Shown one piece after another: positions 45,938 through 56,179 of a DNA stretch of 64,000 nucleotides (position 1 is the first letter of the stretch; every line of letters begins with the position of its first letter). The notes beneath the pieces were generated by a model, which was not told the DNA's origin, searched no databases, and saw nothing but the letters and a program-made list of their open reading frames with translations. A program made the translations under genes and the position numbers. Source of the DNA: Hyphomicrobiales bacterium 4NK60-0047b (GTDB lineage Bacteria; Pseudomonadota; Alphaproteobacteria; Rhizobiales; HXMU1428-3); NCBI GenBank assembly GCA_040367435.1, contig BAABWY010000005.1:225921-289920 (forward strand), written 5' to 3'.

Positions 45938-46548
45938 AACCTAAGTTTACTAAATTTAACTTTCCTAAATTTTACCCAGTTCTCCCTGATGTGAACTGGA
46001 TTGAGCGCCTGGCTCCGCACGGTATAAAGGTTGTCCAATTACGACTTAAGGATGCAGAACCAGCTGAGATTGAGCGACAAATACTGGCTTCGCTTGAAAT
46101 TACCAAACGCTATAATATTCAATTAATCGTCAATGATTATTGGCAAGCGGCCATTCGGCTTGGGGCCGATTATATTCATTTGGGACAAGAGGATTTAGAA
46201 GCTGCTGACCTTAAAGAGATCAAGGCAAACAACATTAAACTTGGTGTTAGCACTCACTCTCTTGAGGAACTTGATATTGCTTTAAAGGCTGAGCCGGATT
46301 ACATCGCTCTTGGGCCTGTTTATGAAACAATTTTGAAGAAAATGAAATGGGCACCACAGGGATTAGATAATGTTCGTCTTTGGCGCACAAAAACCGAGCT
46401 GCCTTTAATTGCCATTGGTGGGATTACCCCTAAGCGTGCCCCGCTTGTGCTGGATGCTGGTGCGGATAGTGTCGCTGTTGTAACGGATTTAGTCACAGCT
46501 GAAGACCCGGAAGTTCAAACCCAGCTTTGGGTTGAACAAATTTCATAA
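45934..46548 (+). CDS. thiE: Thiamine-phosphate synthase ThiE
   Basis: 204 residues from a TTG start overlapping the thiG stop (TTGA). TIM barrel with [73 protein letters not shown]. It joins the thiazole and pyrimidine moieties to thiamine phosphate. The phosphate-loop glycine pattern is intact. Compared with the usual family, NDYWQAA replaces NDRVDLA; such variants occur in ThiE paralogs (TenI-like), so ThiE rather than TenI rests mainly on context. Confidence 0.85.
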   Translation: MKPKFTKFNFPKFYPVLPDVNWIERLAPHGIKVVQLRLKDAEPAEIERQILASLEITKRYNIQLIVNDYWQAAIRLGADYIHLGQEDLEAADLKEIKANNIKLGVSTHSLEELDIALKAEPDYIALGPVYETILKKMKWAPQGLDNVRLWRTKTELPLIAIGGITPKRAPLVLDAGADSVAVVTDLVTAEDPEVQTQLWVEQIS

Positions 46549-46730
46549 AACCAATTGAAATCAAAACCTTACCGGCTTTAACCATTCTAATGGTTTTGAG
46601 AGTATCATTTTGTGCTTTGCGCCTATACTCAGAGATCTGCTTTAAAAAATGTATCGTCTCGTTTGTTTGACATATCATTAGACTATTAATGCGCTTGTAT
46701 TATTAATTCATACTTGGATTGAGACGCCTC

Positions 46731-47903
46731 ATGCCCTATAAATTATTGCTCAGTGAAGAAATATCCCCAGCGATACGCCGTATTGGTCATGAGCAATTAA
46801 CACGGGCACGGCGTGAACTTAGTTCCACACAGAATATCCAAGCTGGTGTACACAAAACCCGCTCTTGTTTGAAACGGTTTCGGTCACTACTCCGCCTAGC
46901 ACGGCCAATGTTGGGTGAAGCTGTTTTTCGTAAAGAAAACAAACGCCACCGAGATATTGCCCGTGCTTTGGCACAACCGCGCCAGGCGGGTGCCCTTTTA
47001 GAGACCATAATAAAATTAGAGCAGCGTGATGATTTTTCTCATTTTCTTCCCTTAATCACTGAACTTAAATCATTGATTAAGAAACAAAAAAAAGAAACTG
47101 AAAGTGAGTTGGAACTTATTTCACTTGTCTCCCTTGTTGAAACCCTTGATGCTTCTATTGAACGGTGGAAAAAACGACCGTTTGATACTGTCTCCTTTGA
47201 ATGCTTAGCACATGGTTTTGGCCAAACTTATGACAGGGGACGCAAAAGCTTGATGATCGCAATCGAACGGGATGATAATTTTTATCTGCATGAATGGCGC
47301 AAGGATGTGCAACAAACCTGGCGCCATATGCAAATTTTAACGCTTATTTGGCCTGAAGATATTATGCCTCGCATTCGGCTGGCCAGAGAAATTTCTAAAT
47401 TACTTGGCACTGAAAATGACATCTGCGACCTTGAGCGTTTCATGCAAGCCAATAAAAAGACATTGAAGAAAAATAAGAAATTAAAACCTCTATACAAACC
47501 ATTTCGCTCAGCGCTGCGCACTGTTTGCCGCGATCTCTCTTTGCACGCCATTGAGCGAGGCAGACGTCTTTATGCCTTTGAAGCAACTGCACTATCAGAT
47601 GCCATGACCGTTTATTGGAAAACATCAAAAGCATTGCAACCCATGCCAAATGTTGTTTTAGAGTTGAGCAATATTAAAGAAAGTTCACAAAGAAATACAA
47701 ATCAGTCTAAATCTCCTATACGCGACAGCACACCTAAACCTTCAGCTTTAGAGCGTATGCGTGCAGCTAATGCTGCCCAAAAAAGAGATGCTGAGCTGAA
47801 ACAACAATCAAGACCAACTTCAGTCGCTGATAAGCCCTCACCAATTGTAAAAATTGTGCCTAAGGCCCCTACTCCTCAACGCCCTCCTGAAAAGGAAGAA
47901 TGA
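46731..47903 (+). CDS. CHAD-domain protein
   Basis: 390 residues from ATG 46731; TTG at 46719 would add four residues. The CHAD domain of conserved histidines and basic residues covers about residues 20-310 (VHKTRSCLKRFRSLLRLARP, RDIARALAQPRQAGALLETI, FYLHEWRKDVQQTWRHMQIL). CHAD proteins bind inorganic polyphosphate through these basic residues. The C-terminal 80 residues are Lys/Pro/Gln-rich and probably unstructured. Monocistronic as far as can be seen: the preceding thiE is 180 bases away with a weak hairpin (around 46580) between. Confidence 0.82.
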   Translation: MPYKLLLSEEISPAIRRIGHEQLTRARRELSSTQNIQAGVHKTRSCLKRFRSLLRLARPMLGEAVFRKENKRHRDIARALAQPRQAGALLETIIKLEQRDDFSHFLPLITELKSLIKKQKKETESELELISLVSLVETLDASIERWKKRPFDTVSFECLAHGFGQTYDRGRKSLMIAIERDDNFYLHEWRKDVQQTWRHMQILTLIWPEDIMPRIRLAREISKLLGTENDICDLERFMQANKKTLKKNKKLKPLYKPFRSALRTVCRDLSLHAIERGRRLYAFEATALSDAMTVYWKTSKALQPMPNVVLELSNIKESSQRNTNQSKSPIRDSTPKPSALERMRAANAAQKRDAELKQQSRPTSVADKPSPIVKIVPKAPTPQRPPEKEE

Positions 47904-48296
47904 TCTGAAAAATTACGCTACTCAGCGTTTATTTTTACTTTCCATTCCTTCAAACAAATCCGCTAGAGCATGATGCTTTTATATGAATTCAGTAAACATG
48001 CTCTAGTCTCTTATTTAAGTGAGTTGTTTTTCGTAAAATCGGTCTCAACTTTTACGCAACACGCTTTAAGAATATTAAACTTTTGTAATAATCAGTTAAA
48101 TTTGTTGACCTGCCATTGTTTAGACATTCTCATAAGGAGAATAAAAGTTTCCAATTTCGAAAGTTCGGGATCAGTATATTTTTCGTTATTGGGACACATT
48201 CATCTTTTTAAGTCATCGCTGTGTACCTCAGTTTCTCTTCGGTTTTTAGCTAAGAGGTGATACTGGAACACACAGAAAATAAACGAGGTTTAATTC
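47904..48296. other. Intergenic region with a palindrome and a repeat copy
   Basis: No credible gene; a 96-codon frame at 47970 lies across the repeats and is rejected. CTAGAGCATG/CATGCTCTAG (47963-47972/47997-48006) is a perfect 10-bp inverted repeat. It is followed by the second copy of the TTTAAG...GTTG...CGTAAAA...TTTTACGCAACACG repeat (48013-48063). GAGG lies before the downstream start. Confidence 0.65.
47963..48063. repeat. Rhizobial-type intergenic palindromic repeat
   Basis: A 10-bp inverted repeat (CTAGAGCATG and its complement) is joined to a second hairpin, CGTAAAA/TTTTACG (48032-48038/48050-48056), extended by GTTG/CAAC (48023-48026/48057-48060). The second half matches 18761-18811 closely. 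The GAGCATG...CATGCTC plus AAAA-CxG-TTTT arrangement resembles a palindrome family I remember as frequent between genes in Rhizobium and Brucella. Confidence 0.65.
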
Positions 48297-51200
48297 ATGC
48301 GCTCTTCACTTGCCTCTCACGCTCCTCTGAACAGTTTTTTGCTTTCATATTTTAACTCCCTCTTTCTCTTTAAACAGGGCAGTTTGCGTTACTTCCCTCT
48401 TGCAGCCATGCCTCTTGCAGCCCTGGCGGTTTTAGCTTTTGTCAGTGGGTTACTTGCTTTTTCTCCACTAGAAGCGCAGGCGCAGCAAAGTGAATTTGCG
48501 CATCAGAACTCACTCTATGAAGCTAACCTTTACAAAAGGCGGGTTTTAAGAGCGCGCTTACAAGAAAACCAACCTATTGAAGAATGGATCAGACGCGCGA
48601 TTGTTGAGCGGGGTAAAAACCCGGAAACGGCACGGCGCTCTTATGAAGCGGCATTAAAAATAGCGTCTGAGAAAGCGTCACTTTGGCTGGAACTTTCAAA
48701 AACCATTCAAACTATCTCTTTGCGCAAACCTCGAAATTATAATCGCCACCAGCTCTACCGTGATGGAACTGCGGCGAGTTATAATGCCTACCGCTTTGCA
48801 AGCTCTGAGGCGATTAAAGCAGATGCGCTTGGTGTTTTAGCTGGCTTTTTAAAAGCACGTTCCTACTGGCGCCCATCGCTTGATGCGTACAAAGCAAGCC
48901 TTGCTCTTCAGCCGAATGAAGCGTTTGCACAAATTTATAAAGAATTGCGCGCTGAAAAAGGGTTTCGCATTACAAATTATAAGATGAATTCAGACCTTTT
49001 GAACCCACGGCTCTGTGTGCAATTTTCTGAAAACTTATATGCTCGTGGCACCGACTATTCGACCTTTGTCAAAATTAACAAAGAAGACCCAGATGGGGTG
49101 AGAGTTGAACGCCGTCAAATTTGTATTGATGGATTTAAACATGGTGAGACATATAAAGTTTCCATGCGCCAAGGGTTGCCTTCAGTCGTAGGGGAACAAC
49201 TATTAAAAACCTCTGATTTAACAGTTTATGTGCGAGATCGTAGTTCCTCAGTTCGGTTTTCATCCAAATCTTTTGTCCTTCCTAAATTTGGCCAACGCGG
49301 TCTGCCTCTCATGAGTGTGAATACAAAAGAAGCTTCTCTTGCGCTTTATCGTGTTGGGGACAGAAACTTGGTTGGTTCCTTGCTTGATGGACAATTCCAA
49401 TCAGACCTTGGCACTTATGAGACGGAGCAACTGCGCAACCGTTTTGGTGCTGAAGTTTGGAAGGGCAAAGTGGATATTTCCACAAAGCTCAACAAAGACA
49501 TCACAACAGCTGTGCCGATTGGCAAAGTTTTGCCTGAGATGAAACCAGGCCTTTACGTTGTGCGTGCCTGGCCTTCAAATAGCAAATATGGCTCTAAGCG
49601 TGGTTCAACCCAGTGGTTTATTATTTCTGATATTGGACTTTCAACGTTAAAGGCTCAAAATGGTCTTTATGGATTTGTTCGCAGCATTACCTCAGCTGAA
49701 CCGCTTTCAAATGTTTCTGTGCGTTTAGTAGCAAGAAACAACGAAGTCCTTGGCACTGTAAAGAGTGATGCTAAGGGTATGGTGAAGTTTGAAGGTGGGT
49801 TGCTACGCGGCAAGGGTGGCAACCGGCCCGCATTGTTGGTTGCGAATGGTGCATCTGGTGATTATGGCTTTGTTGATTTGACGAAAGCAGCGTTTGATTT
49901 AACAGATCGCGGTGTGGCTGGACGAGATGCACCTGGACCGCTTGATGGATTTGTCTTTACTGAACGCGGTGTTTATCGTCCGGGTGAAGATGTGTTTCTG
50001 ACCGCTCTCCTTCGTGACCAAAATGCGAAAGCCGTGACAGGTTTACCGCTGACACTTGTGTTCACCCGGCCTGATGGCAAAGAACATAAACGAGTGACCT
50101 TGCCTGACCAGGGCGCAGGTGGGCGTAGCTTTGCACTTCCTCTCATACAATCAGCGATGACTGGTACATGGCGTGTGCAGGCTTATGGTGATGTCAAAGC
50201 GTCACCGGTTGCGTCGACATCTTTCCTTGTTGAGGATTATGTTCCTGAGCGGATGGAATTAACTCTTAAAAAAGACAGCGACCTTTGGTCAAGTAACACA
50301 CAAGCCGAAGTTCGTGTGGCTGGGTCTTATCTATATGGTGCACCTGCAGCCAAGCACCAGCTGAAGGGCGAGGTGACCATACAGCGCCGTTCAAAAGGTC
50401 TTCAAGGATTTGACGGGTTTGAATTTGGTTTAACAGATGAGAAATTTCTCAATGTACATAAGCCTTTAAACAATATTGGTGTTTTAAACGAAAAGGGTAA
50501 GACGACGCTTAAGCTAGACTTACCGAATTTCATGCGTCCTTCAAAACCTATTGAAGCTAGGATGAATATTCGTTTGCTTGAACCAGGTGGACGGCAAGTC
50601 GTGCGTGCCATTACGCTTCCTGTTGCCAATGAAAAACCGATGATTGGTATTAAGAAGCTTTTCAAATCCTCTGAGCTTAAAACTGGTGAAGTGGCTGAAT
50701 TTGAGATCATCCGCCTTGATAAACGGGCTAAGCGAACATCTGAAGTTTTGAAATGGGAGCTTCTTGATGTGCAAAAGAGCTATCAATGGTATAGCCAAAA
50801 TGGTCGCTGGCGCTCTGAGCCTGTGGTTTATACTAACCGTGTGGCTAAGGGTGAAGTGACAACATCTGAAGATGGTTCCGTTCAAATTAAAGTGCCGGTC
50901 AAACGTGGTAATTACCGCCTTGAAGTTGTATCGAACACATTTAATCAGTTGGCAGCAAGCACGCGTTTTTCTGTTGACTGGTATGCGGCGCGAGATGCTG
51001 ACACGCCTGACATATTAGAACTGGCGACACAAAAATCCACCTATGATATCGGTGAGAAAGTTTCGCTTACTCTAAAACCACAAGCGAAGGGTAAAACTCT
51101 TATTGCGATTATGAATGAAGCTTTACTTGATGTGCGCGAAGTTTCTCTTGGAGCTGATGGTGGTGACATTGAGTTTGAAGTTTCGAAAGATTGGGGTGTT

Positions 51201-53645
51201 GGCGCATATGCTGTTGCGATGCATTACCACACGCTTGATGAAACTATTCTACAAATGCCTGGCCGCGCTATTGGTGTGAAATGGCTGAAGACAAATGAAG
51301 CACCGCGCAAACTTGAAATTGGTTTGAATTTACCACCTAAACAAAAAGCCAATGAGACACTGCGTGTGCCTGTACACGTGAAAGGTTTGAGTGAAGGCGA
51401 GACGGCTTATGTCATGGTCTCAGCTGTTGATGAGGGCATTTTAAGCCTGACGAATTATGCGACACCTCGCCCGGACAAACATTATTATGGGCAACGAAGG
51501 CTCTCAGCTGAAATCAGAGATATTTATGGCCACTTGATTAATGGCATGAACGGCACCATAGGCCGCATACGCACTGGCGGCGATGCTGGCGGATTGGCCC
51601 TCCAGGGCAAGCCGAATAGCATTAAGCCTGTCGCGCTTTATTCTGGCATTGTCAAAGTCGATGCCTCTGGCAAGGGGGAGATCTCATTTGAGGTGCCTCA
51701 GTTTAACGGGCGCTTGCGTGTGATGGCTTATGCCTGGAGTGACACGAAACTTGGAACACTTGAGAGCGAGCTTACTGTTCGTGATCCGATTGTGGCGCTT
51801 GCCAGTATGCCTCTCTTTTTAACAAAAGGGGATGCATCAAAACTCTTCCTATCACTCGACAATGTCGATGGTGTTGAAGGGATGTATAAGCTTGAAGTTT
51901 CTTCCACTGGTAAATTAGAGTTTAAGGCAGAAGAATTTACGAAACCGCTTGAATTGAAAAAAGGCTCGCGAGTTAATCTGGCGCTTTCTATGAAAGCGCT
52001 AAAATTAGGGGCTGCTAAAATTGCGGTTAAGCTAACAAATGAAGCCGGGTTTAGTCTTGCTCATTCTTACGACATTCAGGTGAATCCACCACAACCTGAT
52101 GCCTCTTGGCGCACTGTTAAGATGCTTTCAGCAAATGGAGGGAAACTCTCACTTACGACAGATGTATTTGCTGACCTCATTCCTGAGACAGCCAGTGGCT
52201 CTGTGACCATTGGCAACAGAGCGGGACTTGATGTGACGGGTATTTTTGAAGCTTTGAAACGCTATCCTTATGGTTGCGCTGAGCAAACAACAAGCCGCGC
52301 TATGCCGCTTCTCTATGTCTCACGCATTGCGCCTCTCTATGGGCAATCGATTGCGAAGGATCTTCCGAAACAGATGGAGAAGGCCATTGCTCGTCTTGCC
52401 TCTTTGCAAAATAGCCAGGGTGGGTTTGGGCTTTGGTCACCGCATAGCGCTGATATGTGGCTGACAGCTTATGTTACTGACTTTCTCACCAGGGCTAAAG
52501 AGCAGAGCTACTCTGTACCGCCTGAGATGATAACAACAGCGCTTGCTCGATTGAAAAATACTGTGAATTTTGCCAGTGACTTTTCAAAGGGTGGTGAGGA
52601 CTTGGCCTATGCGCTTTATGTTCTAGCGCGCAACGGCGAAGCGAATATTGGTGATCTGCGCTATTATGCTGACACGAAAATTAAAAACTTCTCAACAGCG
52701 CTAGCTCAATCACAAATTGCGGCCAGCCTTGCTATGTATGGAGACCAGGCTCGCTCCCAAGCGGCCTTTAAGGTGGCGTTTGAAAGCATTATTAATGCAC
52801 AAGTACAAACTGGCACTGGATATTATCGTCGTGACTTTGGCACAGACCTGCGCGACAGAGCAGCCATCCTGGCCCTTAGCGCTGAAGTTAAATCAAAAGC
52901 TGTGCCACAAGCCAAACTCATAAAAGCTGTGCTACAGGCGCGTAGTGAAAAAACGATTACTTCAACTCAAGAAAATGCGTGGATGCTACTTGCTGCCAAT
53001 GCACTCGAAGCAACAGACAGGTCGATCTTACTTGAGATTAATGGTGAAGAAAAACAGGGTGAGCAGCGTTATAACTTCACCCCATCCGAATTATCTCAAT
53101 CACCTTTTTCAGCCATGAATAAAGGTGCTGAAGATGTAAGCGCTATTTTGACCATTCATGGTAGTTCAGAAAACCCGCTACCAGCACTTGAAAAAGGCAT
53201 TGGTTTGAAGCGTCAATTCTTCACCATGTCGGGTAAGGAAATCTCGCTTATCAATGCGAAACAAAATGACCGGGTTGTTGTTGTCCTCACCATTTCTGAC
53301 AATGAATATAAGGGAGGGCGATTACTTCTCACTGATCGTCTGCCAGCTGGCTATATGATTGAAAATCCGAAACTGATGAGCAGTGCGAATTTACGAGGCT
53401 TTAAATGGCTTAAGGTTGGGGCTTATCCGACACATCAAAGCTTTAGGGATGATAAGTTTGTTGCCGCGTTTAACCTTGCAACCAGGTATAACAAATCTGA
53501 ACCTCGCCTAATCCGGGTTGCTTATATTATGAGAGCAGCTTTCCTTGGCCGGTATATTCACCCGGCAGCGAATGTTGAGGATATGTACCGCCCTAACCGG
53601 TTTGCTCGGACGAATGCTCAGAACATACTGATTGAAAAGCCTTAA
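48297..53645 (+). CDS. Bacterial alpha-2-macroglobulin (YfhM-like)
   Basis: 1782 residues. A hydrophobic signal region (about 35-58) ends EAQAQQ, giving a soluble periplasmic protein; the lipobox cysteine of E. coli YfhM is absent. Macroglobulin-like domains fill residues 60-1250, with bait-region candidates. The thioester site YPYGCAEQTTSR is intact (C1327, Q1330) and is followed by the alpha/alpha toroid (LASLQNSQGGFGLW) and a C-terminal receptor-binding-like domain. The family traps attacking proteases and protects the cell wall, usually with PBP1C. The pbpC gene begins just after the stop. GAGG precedes the ATG. Confidence 0.92.
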   Translation: MRSSLASHAPLNSFLLSYFNSLFLFKQGSLRYFPLAAMPLAALAVLAFVSGLLAFSPLEAQAQQSEFAHQNSLYEANLYKRRVLRARLQENQPIEEWIRRAIVERGKNPETARRSYEAALKIASEKASLWLELSKTIQTISLRKPRNYNRHQLYRDGTAASYNAYRFASSEAIKADALGVLAGFLKARSYWRPSLDAYKASLALQPNEAFAQIYKELRAEKGFRITNYKMNSDLLNPRLCVQFSENLYARGTDYSTFVKINKEDPDGVRVERRQICIDGFKHGETYKVSMRQGLPSVVGEQLLKTSDLTVYVRDRSSSVRFSSKSFVLPKFGQRGLPLMSVNTKEASLALYRVGDRNLVGSLLDGQFQSDLGTYETEQLRNRFGAEVWKGKVDISTKLNKDITTAVPIGKVLPEMKPGLYVVRAWPSNSKYGSKRGSTQWFIISDIGLSTLKAQNGLYGFVRSITSAEPLSNVSVRLVARNNEVLGTVKSDAKGMVKFEGGLLRGKGGNRPALLVANGASGDYGFVDLTKAAFDLTDRGVAGRDAPGPLDGFVFTERGVYRPGEDVFLTALLRDQNAKAVTGLPLTLVFTRPDGKEHKRVTLPDQGAGGRSFALPLIQSAMTGTWRVQAYGDVKASPVASTSFLVEDYVPERMELTLKKDSDLWSSNTQAEVRVAGSYLYGAPAAKHQLKGEVTIQRRSKGLQGFDGFEFGLTDEKFLNVHKPLNNIGVLNEKGKTTLKLDLPNFMRPSKPIEARMNIRLLEPGGRQVVRAITLPVANEKPMIGIKKLFKSSELKTGEVAEFEIIRLDKRAKRTSEVLKWELLDVQKSYQWYSQNGRWRSEPVVYTNRVAKGEVTTSEDGSVQIKVPVKRGNYRLEVVSNTFNQLAASTRFSVDWYAARDADTPDILELATQKSTYDIGEKVSLTLKPQAKGKTLIAIMNEALLDVREVSLGADGGDIEFEVSKDWGVGAYAVAMHYHTLDETILQMPGRAIGVKWLKTNEAPRKLEIGLNLPPKQKANETLRVPVHVKGLSEGETAYVMVSAVDEGILSLTNYATPRPDKHYYGQRRLSAEIRDIYGHLINGMNGTIGRIRTGGDAGGLALQGKPNSIKPVALYSGIVKVDASGKGEISFEVPQFNGRLRVMAYAWSDTKLGTLESELTVRDPIVALASMPLFLTKGDASKLFLSLDNVDGVEGMYKLEVSSTGKLEFKAEEFTKPLELKKGSRVNLALSMKALKLGAAKIAVKLTNEAGFSLAHSYDIQVNPPQPDASWRTVKMLSANGGKLSLTTDVFADLIPETASGSVTIGNRAGLDVTGIFEALKRYPYGCAEQTTSRAMPLLYVSRIAPLYGQSIAKDLPKQMEKAIARLASLQNSQGGFGLWSPHSADMWLTAYVTDFLTRAKEQSYSVPPEMITTALARLKNTVNFASDFSKGGEDLAYALYVLARNGEANIGDLRYYADTKIKNFSTALAQSQIAASLAMYGDQARSQAAFKVAFESIINAQVQTGTGYYRRDFGTDLRDRAAILALSAEVKSKAVPQAKLIKAVLQARSEKTITSTQENAWMLLAANALEATDRSILLEINGEEKQGEQRYNFTPSELSQSPFSAMNKGAEDVSAILTIHGSSENPLPALEKGIGLKRQFFTMSGKEISLINAKQNDRVVVVLTISDNEYKGGRLLLTDRLPAGYMIENPKLMSSANLRGFKWLKVGAYPTHQSFRDDKFVAAFNLATRYNKSEPRLIRVAYIMRAAFLGRYIHPAANVEDMYRPNRFARTNAQNILIEKP

Positions 53646-53661
53646 GTTGAAAGATCGAAAC

Positions 53662-55908
53662 ATGAAAGTCTGGTCTTACATTCGTCAGAGTTTAGAGCGC
53701 GCTTACAATAAAAGTGCGCTCCCTCTCTTCGCATGGATTAGCTCAATCTGGCGCGGTGTGTTTTTCAGGCGATCTGTTTTAGCACTTACACTTCTGGCTG
53801 GGGTGTTCATTATATCCGAAGCCTCATGGAACCAGATGATGAAGCGGCTGGCTCCGGTTGATCTTACTGAGACCTTTAATACATCTGTTATTGTGGTTGA
53901 TCGTAATGACCACTTGCTTCGTGCTTTTACAACAACAAATGGGCGGTGGCGGTTGCCCTTGTCTCAAAAAGATGTGGCGCCGCATTATTATGACTTACTC
54001 CTCAATTTTGAAGATAAATCCTTTTACAAACATCAAGGAATTGTGCCCAAGGCCTTTTTGCGCGCAGCTTGGCAATGGGGAAAGAACGGCCGCATAATTT
54101 CAGGAGGGTCTACACTAACCATGCAAGTTGCCCGCCTGATCTCTACGCATACGTCTCAAGCCCATAGCTCGCGCATGAAAGGCCACCAATCGAAAGACCA
54201 TAAAGCACCTCGCAATCGCAAATCTTTATGGACGAAATTTGCTCAAATCAAACTTGCCTTAAGGCTTGAAAAACACTTAAGCAAACAGCAAATCATGGAG
54301 CTTTATCTACAACTTGCCCCTTTTGGTGGAAACCTGGAAGGGGTTAGAGCGGCTTCTCTTGCTTATTTTGGCAAGGAGCCTAAATCTCTTTCCTTAGCTG
54401 AGGCTGCAACCTTAGTGGCTATTCCGCAATCTCCTGAAAGTCGGCGTCCGGATCGCTTTCCTAACCGGGCCAAAAAAGCTCGTGACCGAGTATTACACCG
54501 GGCCTTTACAAACGGCGTTATTTCTAAAGGGGATTATTTATACGCTTTGCGACAGAAAATGATTGCAAAGCGCCTAGCTTTTCCAATGATTGCGCCGCAC
54601 CTTTCTGAGCAAGTTAAGCTTGCGAATAACAAAGACAAAATTATCAAAACCACCCTTCAGCGCCATTTGCAGGAAAAGTTAGAGAAACTTGCCCGCTCTC
54701 ATGCCCACCGTCTTGGTAAGGGCTTATCTGCAGCGATTTTAGTTGTGAACCATCAAACGGGGGAAGTGCTCTCTCATGTGGGTGCGGCTGATTATTTTGA
54801 TCATGACCGCTTTGGGCCTATTGATATGACGCGGCGTATAAGATCGCCAGGTTCGACTTTAAAACCTTTTATTTATGGGATGGGGTTTGATGCAGGACTT
54901 GCTCACCCGGAAACCCTGATTGAAGATGCACCTGTTCGCTATGGGCTTTATGCACCAGAGAATTTTGATGGAAAATTTCACGGCACGGTAACACTTCGAA
55001 AGGCCCTTCAAACCTCGTTGAATATCCCGGCTGTTAAATTACTGGCTTCCATTAAACCTGCACGATTTAGTGCGCGCTTTCGTTATGCAGGCATTCATAA
55101 AACCATACCTAACAACCTTGCCATTGCGCTTGGCGGGGTTGGGTTTAGCCTTTTTGATTTAACAAGAGGCTATTTACATATTGCAAACCCGGAAAGTGCT
55201 GTTGAGCTTCATACGTTGAAATCAGAGGGGCGTACCTCGCACGCTAAGGTTTTTAAGCACCGCCCTCTTCTTAGCCGGCAAGCCGCTTATTATGTTAGCC
55301 ATATTTTAAGAGGAGCCACCCCACCCAAAAACGCAAAACCTGGTGAACTTGCCTATAAAACAGGGACATCTTATGGCTATAGAGATGGATGGGCTGTTGG
55401 GTTTGATGGGAAATATTTGGTCGCTGTTTGGATCGGCCGCCCTGATGGAGGGCCGACGACAAATCTCACTGGCATTGGGGCTGCCGGCCCGCTTCTTTTT
55501 GATGCGTTTCAACATATTGGAGAAAAACGGGTGCCATTTCACTCTGCACCCTCAGGCATTGTCACTGCCAGCGGTGATGATTTGCCGCCGCCGCTTAGGT
55601 TCTTTGATAAAAAGAAGCGCCGGATGACTGCAAATTCGAAAGACGCCGTGATAGACCAGGTGCAAATTGCTTTTCCCCCTAAAGGTGCTGAATTTTACAT
55701 GTCTAATCAGCGGCGCAATAAATTTCAAATAGCTCTCAAAGCTACGGGCGGGAAATTGCCTCTCACCTGGCTGGTTGATGGCCGATTGGTTTCTTCTAAA
55801 GCTTTCGAACGAGAAAGCTCATTTCAACCGAATGAAAAAGGGTTTGTCGAATTTTCTGTGATTGATGCCCTTGGTAAAACTGACCGTGTGCAGATCCGCG
55901 TGAGGTAA
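53662..55908 (+). CDS. pbpC: Penicillin-binding protein 1C (glycosyltransferase/transpeptidase)
   Basis: 748 residues from ATG 53662; TTG at 53632 would overlap the preceding gene. One membrane anchor (about 35-52). The GT51 domain has EDKSFYKHQGI, SGGSTLTMQVARL and LYLQLAPFGGNLEG. The transpeptidase has SPGSTLKPF (SxxK, S398/K401), SLNIPA (SxN) and KTGTSYG. A BiPBP-type C-terminal domain (about 660-748) is present. It polymerises and cross-links peptidoglycan and is linked with alpha-2-macroglobulin in envelope repair. A basic insert (HSSRMKGHQSKDHKAPRNRK) lies in the GT domain. Confidence 0.94.
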   Translation: MKVWSYIRQSLERAYNKSALPLFAWISSIWRGVFFRRSVLALTLLAGVFIISEASWNQMMKRLAPVDLTETFNTSVIVVDRNDHLLRAFTTTNGRWRLPLSQKDVAPHYYDLLLNFEDKSFYKHQGIVPKAFLRAAWQWGKNGRIISGGSTLTMQVARLISTHTSQAHSSRMKGHQSKDHKAPRNRKSLWTKFAQIKLALRLEKHLSKQQIMELYLQLAPFGGNLEGVRAASLAYFGKEPKSLSLAEAATLVAIPQSPESRRPDRFPNRAKKARDRVLHRAFTNGVISKGDYLYALRQKMIAKRLAFPMIAPHLSEQVKLANNKDKIIKTTLQRHLQEKLEKLARSHAHRLGKGLSAAILVVNHQTGEVLSHVGAADYFDHDRFGPIDMTRRIRSPGSTLKPFIYGMGFDAGLAHPETLIEDAPVRYGLYAPENFDGKFHGTVTLRKALQTSLNIPAVKLLASIKPARFSARFRYAGIHKTIPNNLAIALGGVGFSLFDLTRGYLHIANPESAVELHTLKSEGRTSHAKVFKHRPLLSRQAAYYVSHILRGATPPKNAKPGELAYKTGTSYGYRDGWAVGFDGKYLVAVWIGRPDGGPTTNLTGIGAAGPLLFDAFQHIGEKRVPFHSAPSGIVTASGDDLPPPLRFFDKKKRRMTANSKDAVIDQVQIAFPPKGAEFYMSNQRRNKFQIALKATGGKLPLTWLVDGRLVSSKAFERESSFQPNEKGFVEFSVIDALGKTDRVQIRVR

Positions 55909-56179
55909 ATGGCTTTTATCTCTATCTTTCTCACGACTATTGCTTTCTTAGTGGTGCTTCAGATTGCCCACCAGCAACCGCGCCGGTGTCATGTCCGTGC
56001 TCTGAAGTAGAGCACTCCCTTCTTCGTATGGTGAGGTTTGTGATTTACTCTCACTTGATTTAACGATTATCACATGCATTTTACTGCCTGTGTTTATAGT
56101 TTGTCTTGCTCTTTAAAATTTATGGTTCTATTCGTTAATGAGAATGTACGAAAATTCTTTAAATTCTGAATAGGGTCTC
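55909..56179. other. Intergenic region with repeat copy D
   Basis: No gene. It holds a shorter mosaic repeat (55928-56027) just after the pbpC stop. The rest (56030-56179) is A/T-rich and should hold the promoter of the GT-C gene. Confidence 0.6.
55928..56027 (+). repeat. Mosaic hairpin repeat, copy D (short)
   Basis: A diverged box 1 (TTCTCACGACTATTG) is followed by a small hairpin unit TTGC-CCACCA-GCAA (55964-55977). Then come the CATGTC box, the stem GTGCTCT/AGAGCAC (55997-56003/56009-56015) and the end box TCCCTTCTTCGT. Box 2 and the middle part are missing. The stem differs from that of copy A (GTGCTCC/GGAGCAC) by a paired change. Confidence 0.75.

Noticed and set aside
47970..48260. 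96-codon frame between the CHAD gene and the macroglobulin gene
   Set aside because: It crosses the palindromic repeats and shows no protein-like features.
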